Program-made: the position numbers and the translations under genes
Assembly (NCBI RefSeq): GCF_903815225.1
Contig: NZ_LR813084.1
Location: 4,364,001 to 4,428,000, forward strand
Reading direction: 5' to 3'
Length of the DNA: 64,000 nt
Source: Delftia tsuruhatensis
GTDB lineage: Bacteria > Pseudomonadota > Gammaproteobacteria > Burkholderiales > Burkholderiaceae_C
Shown: piece after piece, positions 51,876 through 59,220 of the stretch
How positions within the stretch are numbered: the first letter of the stretch is position 1
Layout of the letters: each line of letters begins with the position of its first letter
The notes under the pieces: model-generated
Seen by the model: only the letters and a program-made list of their open reading frames with translations
What the model was told of the DNA's origin: nothing
The model's database searches: none

Positions 51876-53282
51876 ATGAACAACGAACCCTGGATGCTGG
51901 ACGCAACCGAGCTGGCGCAGCGCATACGCCGGCGCGACATCTCCTGCCACGAGGCCATGCAAAGCTGCCTGCACCGGCTCGACGCGGTCAACCCGCGCAT
52001 CAACGCCGTCGTCGACTGCCGCCCCGAAGCGGCCCTGGCAGAAGCCCGTGCGGCCGACGAAGCCCTGGCCCGTGGCGAACCGGCAGGACCGCTGCACGGC
52101 GTGCCGGTGACCATCAAGATCAATGTGGACCAGCGCGGCTGGGCCACCACCAACGGCATCGCCGCCAGGCGCGGCGACATCGCATCGGCCGACAGCCCCG
52201 TGGTCGCCAATCTGCGCAAGGCCGGCGCCGTACCGCTGGGCCGTACCAATACACCGGCCTTCTCCATGCGCTGGTTCACCGACAACGATGCCCATGGCCG
52301 CACCTTCAATCCGCACAATGCACAACTGACTCCCGGCGGGTCCAGTGGCGGAGCCGCCGCCGCCGTGGCCTGCGGCCTCGGCCCCATCGCCCATGGAAAT
52401 GACCAGGGAGGCTCCATCCGCTATCCGGCCCATGCCTGCGGCGTCTATGGCCTGCGACCCAGCGCGCAGCGTGTACCGGCCTTCAATCCCAGCATGCCCT
52501 CGCGCGCCCTGGCCTTCGAGCTGACGTCGGTCCAGGGTCCGCTGGCCCGCAGCGTGGCCGATCTCCGTTTGGCCCTGGCCGCCATGTCGGCACGTGATCC
52601 GCGCGACCCCTGGTGGGTTCCTGCGCCACTGGAGGGGAGGCCTGACAGGCAGCCCATTCGCGTCGCGCTGTACACCGGCCAGCCCGGTTTCACCGTGGAT
52701 CCCGAGGTCGTACTGGCGCTGGAGCAGGCGGCCAGCTTGCTCGAAGACGCTGGCTACCGCGTGGAGCCCGCCGAGCTGCCCCGATTCGCGGACTGTGCAC
52801 GCCTCTGGTTCGAGCTGACGATCAACGATACACGGCTGACCCTGGAACAGGCCCTGATGCGCGATGGGGACGATGCCATCCGCCACGCCTATCGCGCCAT
52901 GGCCTCGCGCGTGCCGCAGCCCCTGGATCTTCCCGGCTACCTGGCCCTGCTCAGCCAGCGCACCACGCTGCGCCGCGCCTGGTCGCTGTTCATGGAGCAG
53001 TACCCACTGGTGCTCATGCCTGTCTCCTTCAAACGGCCGTTCCCGGTGGATGCCGATCAGGTTCCATTCCCGCAGGCACAGGCCTTGTTCGACGCGCAAA
53101 GCCCTTTGCTGGCCGTGGCGGCCCTGGGCCTGCCCGGCCTGGCCGTTCCCCTGCCTTCACCGGCAGGCATGCCCACGGGCGTCCAACTGGTCGCAGGCCT
53201 CATGCGCGAGGATCTTTGCCTGTCCGCCGCCGAGGTGCTGGAACTTCGCAACGGCAGGCTGAGCCCGGTCGACCCCGCCTGA
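51876..53282 (+). CDS. Amidase signature family amidase
   Basis: A 468-residue amidase-signature hydrolase. The start MNNEPWMLDATELAQRI has AAGGA seven bases upstream; an ATG 16 codons earlier overlaps the Bug stop and is also possible. The Ser-cisSer-Lys triad is visible: Lys in PVTIKINVDQRGW (about residue 79), cis-Ser in TPGGSSGGAAAAVACG near 153-157 and the nucleophile Ser in GNDQGGSIRYPAHACG near 179. It would hydrolyse an amide to acid and ammonia; the substrate is unknown. Pairing with a Bug protein and a divergent LysR suggests uptake and use of a carboxylated amide. Confidence 0.93.
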   Translation: MNNEPWMLDATELAQRIRRRDISCHEAMQSCLHRLDAVNPRINAVVDCRPEAALAEARAADEALARGEPAGPLHGVPVTIKINVDQRGWATTNGIAARRGDIASADSPVVANLRKAGAVPLGRTNTPAFSMRWFTDNDAHGRTFNPHNAQLTPGGSSGGAAAAVACGLGPIAHGNDQGGSIRYPAHACGVYGLRPSAQRVPAFNPSMPSRALAFELTSVQGPLARSVADLRLALAAMSARDPRDPWWVPAPLEGRPDRQPIRVALYTGQPGFTVDPEVVLALEQAASLLEDAGYRVEPAELPRFADCARLWFELTINDTRLTLEQALMRDGDDAIRHAYRAMASRVPQPLDLPGYLALLSQRTTLRRAWSLFMEQYPLVLMPVSFKRPFPVDADQVPFPQAQALFDAQSPLLAVAALGLPGLAVPLPSPAGMPTGVQLVAGLMREDLCLSAAEVLELRNGRLSPVDPA

Positions 53283-53486
53283 CCTCGGCGGGCGATGAGG
53301 TCGCGCCAGACCGTCCCCAGGCTCAGGCAGGCCTCCTCGCCGCGAGCACCCGGAGGCCGGCAACGCTGGAAATCTCCGCCCTCAGGCGAAAGCCCGCCAG
53401 GTTCGGGGGGCGGTAGTGCAAGGTCTCCAGCACGCCCGTCCCGGTATCGCGCAAGGCAAGGCCATGGGAACCCATGAGGGCGCAGG

Positions 53487-54299
53487 CTACTGGCCGCGCG
53501 CGTGCCTGGCAGGCAGGGCATCGATGGACCGCAGGATGGCGCGCGTGATGCTCAGGCGTTTGGGCAGGTCGCCCTGGCGGTTCGGCGTATCCATGTTCAT
53601 GGCGAAGTACACGGGGCCGGCGGGCCACTCCACCCAGCCCACCCACCAGCCGATCTGCCCGGTCCAGCCCGTCTTGGCGCGCAGTATCCAGTCCGGCCCG
53701 GCCTCGTTGATCATCACGTCCTTCACCAGCCGCTGGTGCTCCACCGGCAGGGGCAGCTGGTTGCGGAACAGGCGCCGCAGGAACTCCACCTGTTCGATTG
53801 CGGAGATGGCCAGGTCGCCGTCCACCCAGAAGGGTTGCGCGCCCGTGGCCAGGGCATTGCCGTACCCGATCTTGCGCAGGTAGGCGGTCTCGCGCGCCGG
53901 GCCAAGCTCCCTGGCGAACCGCTCGTACACCCAGACGGTGGAGTTCCTCATGGCGGAGCGCAGGTCCTGGTCGGCATTCCAGGCGGGCAAGGTCCGGCTC
54001 ACGCCATCCCATGCGAACCGCTGGAATTCGTCGCGCACCAGGCCGGCATCGAGCGCGAAGAGGCTGTGCGGGATCTTGAAGGTGGAGGCCGGCGAGTAGC
54101 GTCTCTGGGCACGCGCCAGGTCGTGGGCATAGGCCGTCTCCTGCGCTCCACGGGCGTCGAGCACGACGATGCTGCCCTTGGCATCGGCGTCCGTGAAGAA
54201 GCGGGCCCATTCGGGCTTTTCCTGGGGTTGCGGCCCCGCCATGGCCGGCTGCGCCAGGCAGGCGGCCAGGAGGGAGAGCATCAGATGTCGTCGATTCAT
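53487..54299 (-). CDS. Class D (OXA-type) beta-lactamase
   Basis: A 270-residue serine beta-lactamase of class D. A signal peptide ends at about residue 21 (LAACLAQPAMA). All class D motifs are present: Ser72-Thr-Phe-Lys75 (PASTFKIPHS), Ser120-x-Val122 (NSTVWVYE), Tyr146-Gly-Asn148 (KIGYGNAL) and Lys209-Thr-Gly211 (LRAKTGWTG), with IGWWVGW just after. The Lys75 would be carboxylated. Upstream of YGN, the motif is intact rather than FGN. No mobile element is nearby and base composition matches the neighbours, so it looks chromosomal and intrinsic. It is divergent from amt across 205 bp. Spectrum cannot be predicted from this. Confidence 0.95.
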   Translation of the reverse strand: MNRRHLMLSLLAACLAQPAMAGPQPQEKPEWARFFTDADAKGSIVVLDARGAQETAYAHDLARAQRRYSPASTFKIPHSLFALDAGLVRDEFQRFAWDGVSRTLPAWNADQDLRSAMRNSTVWVYERFARELGPARETAYLRKIGYGNALATGAQPFWVDGDLAISAIEQVEFLRRLFRNQLPLPVEHQRLVKDVMINEAGPDWILRAKTGWTGQIGWWVGWVEWPAGPVYFAMNMDTPNRQGDLPKRLSITRAILRSIDALPARHARGQ

Positions 54300-54336
54300 G
54301 CCGGTAGTTTAAAAGCCGCATGGACCCGCGCTGGCC

Positions 54337-54351
54337 GCACACCGGTGGTGC
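54337..54351. promoter_or_regulatory. NtrC-like site upstream of amt
   Basis: GCACA-CCGG-TGGTGC matches GCACY-N4-TGGTGC at all but one defined position. It lies about 115 bp upstream of the predicted amt transcription start and close to the divergent beta-lactamase start. Confidence 0.65.
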
Positions 54352-54432
54352 ATTGCCACCCGTCGCGCCCTGTTTTGACACGCCCGATGGGCTTGTTTGG
54401 TGTGCCGCGGCATGCCTGGTCCCGCCCCGGGG

Positions 54433-54449
54433 CTGGCACGACTTGTGCA
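54433..54449 (+). promoter_or_regulatory. Sigma-54 promoter of amt
   Basis: CTGGCACG-ACTT-GTGCA fits the -24/-12 consensus with 10 bp between GG (54435-54436) and GC (54447-54448); only the first T of TTGC is replaced. Predicted transcription start near 54460, 45 bp before the ATG. Confidence 0.8.
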
Positions 54450-54504
54450 GGGGTCACTGCCATCGGGCAAGGTCAGATACGCATATCGACAAGGGGGAGT
54501 TTCA

Positions 54505-55878
54505 ATGCACAGGTGCGCACGGGCAGCAGCTGGAACAAGGGCATTTGGGACAGGAGCAGCGGCGATCGCGGCCATGGCCGTGCCGGCAGGCGCCGCGCTG
54601 GCCCAGGTGGTGGAGCAGGCTGCGCCCCAGGTGATCAGGCGCCCCTCGGTGGTGGCGCTGGAGGCCATCAGCGCCGTGGACACCGCCTGGCTGATGACGG
54701 CCACGGTGCTGGTCCTGCTCATGACGCTGCCCGGTATCGCGCTGTTCTACGCAGGCATGGTCCGTCGCAAGAACGTGCTCAACACCATGGCAAGCGTGAC
54801 CGCCATCGCCGCCGTGGTCAGCATCCTGTGGTTCGCCCTGGGGTATTCGCTGGCCTTCACGCCGGGCAATGCCTGGATAGGTTCCGACTCCCGCGCCTGG
54901 TTCGCGGGGCTGGACCTCCACACCACCAGGGGCCTGGTGGCGGTGAGCCATCTGGCGCCGCATGTGCCGGAAGCCGCCTACGCGATGTTCCAGCTGGCTT
55001 TTGCCGTGATCACCGCCGCGCTGCTGGTGGGCGCCTGGGTGGAGCGCATGCGCTTCGGCGCCATGCTGGTGTTCGTGGGGCTGTGGAGCCTGCTGGTCTA
55101 CGCGCCCGTGGCGCACTGGGTCTGGGAGCCCGGCGGCTGGCTGGCACGCATGGGGGCGCTCGATTTCGCGGGTGGTACCGTGGTGCATGTCAATGCGGGC
55201 GTGGCAGGCCTGGTGTGCGCCTGGTTCCTCAAGCCACGCCGGGGCCATGGACAGGAAGCCTTCGAGCCCTACAGCCTGGCCCTGACGATGATGGGTGCCG
55301 CCCTGCTATGGATGGGCTGGTTCGGCTTCAACGCCGGCTCGTCGCTGGCGGCCGACAGTCGCGCCGCCCTGGCCCTGGCCGTCACCCACATCGCGGCCAG
55401 CGCTGGCGCCCTGGCCTGGGCGCTGGCCGAGTATGTGGTGCGCGGCAAGGCCTCGCTGCTGGGGCTGTGCTCGGGCCTGGTGGCGGGGCTGGTGGCGATC
55501 ACGCCTGCGGCCGGTTTCGTGACGCCGCTGTCGGCGCTGTACATCGGTCTGATGGCCGGCGTGGCCTGCTACTGGGGCGCGACAGGGCTCAAGCGCCTGC
55601 TGCGCGCCGACGATTCGCTGGACGTGTTCGGCGTGCACGGGGTGGGCGGCATCGTCGGCTCGCTGCTGACCGGTGTATTCGCCAGTCCCCAGATCGGCGG
55701 CGTGCAGGCCAGCGTCGCCACCCAGGCCCTGAGCGTGCTGGCGGTGGCCGGCTTCACGCTGGTGGCCACGGCCGTGCTGCTGTGGCTGCTGGACATGCTG
55801 TTCGGCCTGCGCGTGGACGAGGACAGTGAATGGCAGGGGCTGGACCTGGCCCTGCACCGCGAACGGCTGAGCGGCTGA
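54505..55878 (+). CDS. amt: Ammonium transporter (Amt/MEP/Rh family)
   Basis: A 457-residue ammonium channel. The start MHRCARAAAGTRAFG has AGGGGGAG nine bases upstream. A cleavable signal segment (AIAAMAVPAGAALA) precedes the eleven-helix core beginning WLMTATVLVLLMTLPGIALF. Family signatures: FYAGMVRRKNVLNTM near residues 87-101, DFAGGTVVHVNAGVAGLV near 220-237 with the first pore His, and FGVHGVGGIVGSLLTGVF near 373-390 with the twin His. The Phe-gate region is MFQLAFAVITAALL near 160. No glnK gene is adjacent, which is unusual because amtB is most often paired with it. A small gene follows. Confidence 0.95.
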   Translation: MHRCARAAAGTRAFGTGAAAIAAMAVPAGAALAQVVEQAAPQVIRRPSVVALEAISAVDTAWLMTATVLVLLMTLPGIALFYAGMVRRKNVLNTMASVTAIAAVVSILWFALGYSLAFTPGNAWIGSDSRAWFAGLDLHTTRGLVAVSHLAPHVPEAAYAMFQLAFAVITAALLVGAWVERMRFGAMLVFVGLWSLLVYAPVAHWVWEPGGWLARMGALDFAGGTVVHVNAGVAGLVCAWFLKPRRGHGQEAFEPYSLALTMMGAALLWMGWFGFNAGSSLAADSRAALALAVTHIAASAGALAWALAEYVVRGKASLLGLCSGLVAGLVAITPAAGFVTPLSALYIGLMAGVACYWGATGLKRLLRADDSLDVFGVHGVGGIVGSLLTGVFASPQIGGVQASVATQALSVLAVAGFTLVATAVLLWLLDMLFGLRVDEDSEWQGLDLALHRERLSG

Positions 55879-55940
55879 GCACGAAGCGCCGCCAGGCGCC
55901 TGCACAGCCTGCACGATCATCGAATGAAGGAGTGCCCGAC

Positions 55941-56249
55941 ATGTCCGAAAGCGAGCTCCTGGCCATCGCCGCCCATCTGCACGTGCTCTTGCGCAGAAGC
56001 TGCGGCCGCGTGACCGATACCGAATGGCTGGCCGCCAATGCCGAGTACGCGGCCGAGATCATCCGCTTCGCGCGGGCCCAGGAGGGCGAGCGCAGCACGC
56101 CGCAGTTGCTGGACTGGACCGACCGCTTCGAAGCCGCCTGGAATGCCGCCCTGTCCGGGCCTGCCGAGCGCTCACCGCTCATGCAGCGCGCCGGCGAACT
56201 GATCCGCCAGCGCGCGGAGGGCCGCAAGTACATCGGGACGCTGCGCTAG
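55941..56249 (+). CDS. Small conserved-looking protein downstream of amt
   Basis: A 102-residue acidic-to-neutral helical protein I do not recognise. It starts MSESELLAIAAHLHVLLRRS with AAGGAG eight bases upstream, and includes DTEWLAANAEYAAEIIRFAR near residues 38-57 and LLDWTDRFEAAWNAALSG near 67-84. No signal peptide, membrane helix or metal motif is seen. It is 62 bp after amt on the same strand and probably cotranscribed from the sigma-54 promoter, in the place where glnK would often be. It is not a PII protein: no T-loop or PII signature is present. Confidence 0.75.
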   Translation: MSESELLAIAAHLHVLLRRSCGRVTDTEWLAANAEYAAEIIRFARAQEGERSTPQLLDWTDRFEAAWNAALSGPAERSPLMQRAGELIRQRAEGRKYIGTLR

Positions 56250-56272
56250 CCCCTGCCCCTGCGCCGGCCGCG

Positions 56273-57904
56273 TCAGGCGGGCGGTGGCGGCACGGAATGC
56301 AGCAGCACCGGCGCCTGGCCATCACCACCGACGCTCTCCAGCTGCACGCCGAAGCCCCACAGGCGCGCGGCGTGCTTGAGCACCTCCAGCGCATCGTCGG
56401 ACAGCGGCCGGCCCTGATAGCGCGTATGGCGCAGGGTCAGGCAGCGATCGCCACGCAGGTTCACGTTCCAGACCTGGATGTTGGGCTCGCGCGCGCCCAG
56501 GTCGTACTGCTGCGACAAGGTCTGGCGCAGGGCGCGGTAGCCGTCCTCGTCATGGATGGCGCTGACCAGCAGCTCGCGCTGGCTGGCGTCGTCGTGGATG
56601 GCGAACAGGCGCATGTCGCGCATCAGCTGCGGGCTCAGGTACTGGCCGACGAAGCTCTCGTCCTTGAAGTTCTGCATGGCATGGTGCAGCGCCGGAAGCC
56701 AGGGCGTGCCCGCCAGGTCGGGAAACCAGCGCCGGTCCTCCTCCGTGGGATCCTGGCAGATGCGCCGGATGTCGCGGTACATGGCAAAGCCCAGCGCGTA
56801 GGGATTGATGCCGCTGTAGGCGCGGTGCCCTGCCGGGGGCTGGTAGATCACGTTGGTGTGCGAGGAAAGCCACTCGATCATCACGCCGTCGGTCAGCCAG
56901 CCCTCGTCGTACATGGTATTGAGCAGGGTGTAGTGCCAGAAGGTGGCCCAGCCCTCGTTCATCACCTGGGTCTGGCGCTGCGGGTAGAAGTACTGGGCGA
57001 TCTTGCGCACGATGCGCACGATCTCGCGCTGCCAGGGCTCCAGCAACGGGGCGTTCTTCTCGATGAAGTACAGCAGGTTTTCCTCGGGCTCCTTGGGAAA
57101 TCGCTCGCTGGCCTGCGCCGCGCTGTCCTTGCCGGGGCGGGCCGGCAGGGTGCGCCACAGCTCGTTGACCTGCTGCTGGGCATAGGCCTCGCGCTGTTCG
57201 CGCTCGGCGCGTTCGCGCGCCAGGCTTTTCTTGGAGGGGCGGCGGTAGCGGTCCACGCCCAGGTTGGCCAGGGCGTGGCAGGAATCCAGCCATTGCTCCA
57301 CCGTGGTCAGGCCGTGCCGCTCCTCGCACTGAGAGATGAAGTCGCGGGCATAGACCAGATAGTCGATGATGCTGCCCGCATCGGTCCACATGCCGAACAG
57401 GTAGTTGTTCTTGAAGAAGCTGTTGTGCCCGTAGGCCGCATGGGCGATCACCAGTGCCTGCATGGCCGTGGTGTTCTCCTCCATCAGGTAGCTGATGCAG
57501 GGGTTGGAGTTGATGACGATCTCGTAGGCCAGGCCCATGTGGCCGCGCCGGTAGCGCCGCTCGGTGGCGATGTATTCCTTGCCGTAGCTCCAGTGGCGGT
57601 AGCCCACGGGCATGCCCACGCTGGCGTAGGCATCCATCATCTGCTCGGCCGAGATCACCTCCAGCTGGTTGGGATAGGTGTCCAGGCCGAAACGCTCGGC
57701 CGTGGCCGCAATCGCCGCGTGGTAGCGCTCGATCAGCTCGAAGGTCCAGTCGCTGGGGTCCGGCAGGGGCTGGGCCGGGCGCTGGCCGGCCGGCAACGGG
57801 GCAGTGGGCACGACACGCTGTGCCCACGGCCCCGGGACGGCCCTCCACTGTGGGGAGGCATGGCGAGGCGCCAGCACCGGATACTGGGAGAGGTTCACGC
57901 TCAT
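56273..57904 (-). CDS. spoVR: SpoVR-family protein (YcgB)
   Basis: A 543-residue SpoVR/YcgB-family protein. The start MSVNLSQYPVLAPRHASPQW overlaps the stop of the VWA gene (ATGA). Family blocks include VGMPVGYRHWSYGKEYIATE (about residues 96-115), YEIVINSNPCISYLMEENTT near 126-145, HAAYGHNSFFKNNYLFGMWT near 154-173 and NEGWATFWHYTLLNTMYDEG near 313-332. Named after a Bacillus sporulation gene, it is widespread in non-sporing bacteria as part of the yeaG-yeaH-ycgB set. Molecular function is unknown. Last gene of the three-gene operon. Confidence 0.95.
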   Translation of the reverse strand: MSVNLSQYPVLAPRHASPQWRAVPGPWAQRVVPTAPLPAGQRPAQPLPDPSDWTFELIERYHAAIAATAERFGLDTYPNQLEVISAEQMMDAYASVGMPVGYRHWSYGKEYIATERRYRRGHMGLAYEIVINSNPCISYLMEENTTAMQALVIAHAAYGHNSFFKNNYLFGMWTDAGSIIDYLVYARDFISQCEERHGLTTVEQWLDSCHALANLGVDRYRRPSKKSLARERAEREQREAYAQQQVNELWRTLPARPGKDSAAQASERFPKEPEENLLYFIEKNAPLLEPWQREIVRIVRKIAQYFYPQRQTQVMNEGWATFWHYTLLNTMYDEGWLTDGVMIEWLSSHTNVIYQPPAGHRAYSGINPYALGFAMYRDIRRICQDPTEEDRRWFPDLAGTPWLPALHHAMQNFKDESFVGQYLSPQLMRDMRLFAIHDDASQRELLVSAIHDEDGYRALRQTLSQQYDLGAREPNIQVWNVNLRGDRCLTLRHTRYQGRPLSDDALEVLKHAARLWGFGVQLESVGGDGQAPVLLHSVPPPPA

Positions 57905-59169
57905 ACCGCCACCCCTTCCTTCTTGAACAGATCGCGGAAAACAGGATAGATCTCGCTGGCCTCGGACACCTTGCGCATGGCGAAATGCGGGAACAGCGCC
58001 AGCAGCTGGCTGTATTCCTCCCAAAGGCTCTGCTCCTCCTGCACCACCTGCACATAGGCGAAGTAGCGCACCAGCGGCAGTATCTTGTCGGCCAGCAGGT
58101 TGCGGCAGTTGGAGCCGTCTTCGCCGAAGTTGTCGCCGTCGCTGGCCTGGGCCACGTAGATGTTCCAGTCGCCTGCGGGGTAGCGCGCGCAGATGATCTG
58201 GTCGAGCAGCACCAGCGCGCTGCTGACCACGGTGCCGCCGCTTTCCTGGGAGTGGAAGAACTCGTCCTCGCTGACCTCGGCCGCCTGGGTGTGGTGGCGG
58301 ATGAAGACGATGTCGATCTTCTCGTAGTGCCGCGTGAGGAACAGGTACAGCAGGATGAAGAAACGCTTGGCCAGGTCCTTGCGGTCCTGGTCCATGGAGC
58401 CGGAAACGTCCATCACGCAGAACATCACGGCCTGGCTGATGGGTGCCGGCACGCGCGTGCGGTTGCGAAAGCGCAGGTCCAGAGGGTCCAGGAAGGCCAC
58501 CGTGCCCATGCGCAGCTTCAGGGCGTCGATGCGCTGCTGCAGCTCGGCCACCGCCTCGCTCGTGCCATCGTCCTGTGCCAGCAGGGCTTGCAGTTCATCT
58601 TCCAGCGCCTTGAGCTCCCGGTGGGGCGCCTTGGTCAGGGCGATCCGCCTGCCCAGGGCCCCGCGCATGGTGCGCAACAGGGCCAGATTGTGCGGCGTGC
58701 CGTCATGGCTGTAGCCCGCGCGGCGCGTCTTGTACTGCATGGTGTTGCCGATGTGGGTGCGCAGCAGGCGCGGCAGGGCCAGGTCCTCGAAGAAGAGCTC
58801 CATGAACTCCTCCCTGGTCAGGGTGAAGGTGAAATCATCCTCCCCTTCCCCGCTGTCGCTGGCCTGCGAGCCCCCGCCGCCGCCACCGCCCTGGGGCCGC
58901 GCGATGCGGTCGCCGCGCACATGCTCGCTGTTGCCCGGATGCACCGTGTCATGGATGCCGCCCTGCCCATGGTGGAACACGGGTTCGCGGATGTCCTTGC
59001 GGGGAATGGTGACGTTCTCGGCCTCATCGATGTGGCGGATGTCGCGCTTGTTCACGGCACGGCGCACCGCCTCGGCGATCTGGTCCTTGTAGCGGCGCAC
59101 GAAGCGCTCGCGGTTGCCCACCGACTTGTTCTTGCCGGCCAGCCTGCGGTCGATGATTTGCAATGCCAT
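57901..59169 (-). CDS. yeaH: DUF444 / VWA-like protein (YeaH)
   Basis: A 422-residue protein of the DUF444 (YeaH/YhbH) family. It starts MALQIIDRRLAGKNKSVGNR, typical of the family, and has a Gly-rich linker (GGGGGGG near residues 94-100). The C-terminal VWA-like domain carries a MIDAS motif in VMDVSGSMDQDRKDLAKRFF near 252-271. VFIRHHTQAAEVSEDEFFHS near 290-309 and GGTVVSSALVLLDQIICARY near 312-331 are further conserved blocks. It is cotranscribed with prkA (51-bp gap) and spoVR (overlap). E. coli yeaGH responds to nitrogen starvation and stationary phase; a sigma-54 promoter was not found here. Confidence 0.95.
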   Translation of the reverse strand: MALQIIDRRLAGKNKSVGNRERFVRRYKDQIAEAVRRAVNKRDIRHIDEAENVTIPRKDIREPVFHHGQGGIHDTVHPGNSEHVRGDRIARPQGGGGGGGSQASDSGEGEDDFTFTLTREEFMELFFEDLALPRLLRTHIGNTMQYKTRRAGYSHDGTPHNLALLRTMRGALGRRIALTKAPHRELKALEDELQALLAQDDGTSEAVAELQQRIDALKLRMGTVAFLDPLDLRFRNRTRVPAPISQAVMFCVMDVSGSMDQDRKDLAKRFFILLYLFLTRHYEKIDIVFIRHHTQAAEVSEDEFFHSQESGGTVVSSALVLLDQIICARYPAGDWNIYVAQASDGDNFGEDGSNCRNLLADKILPLVRYFAYVQVVQEEQSLWEEYSQLLALFPHFAMRKVSEASEIYPVFRDLFKKEGVAV

Positions 59170-59220
59170 CTGTTCCCCCCTGCCCTGCCTGGGCGCGCAG
59201 AAAAGCGGCGCGCCCGTCCG

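Noticed and set aside
55941..56249. glnK (PII) gene after amt
   Set aside because: The 102-residue product has no PII T-loop or signature; only size and position are similar.
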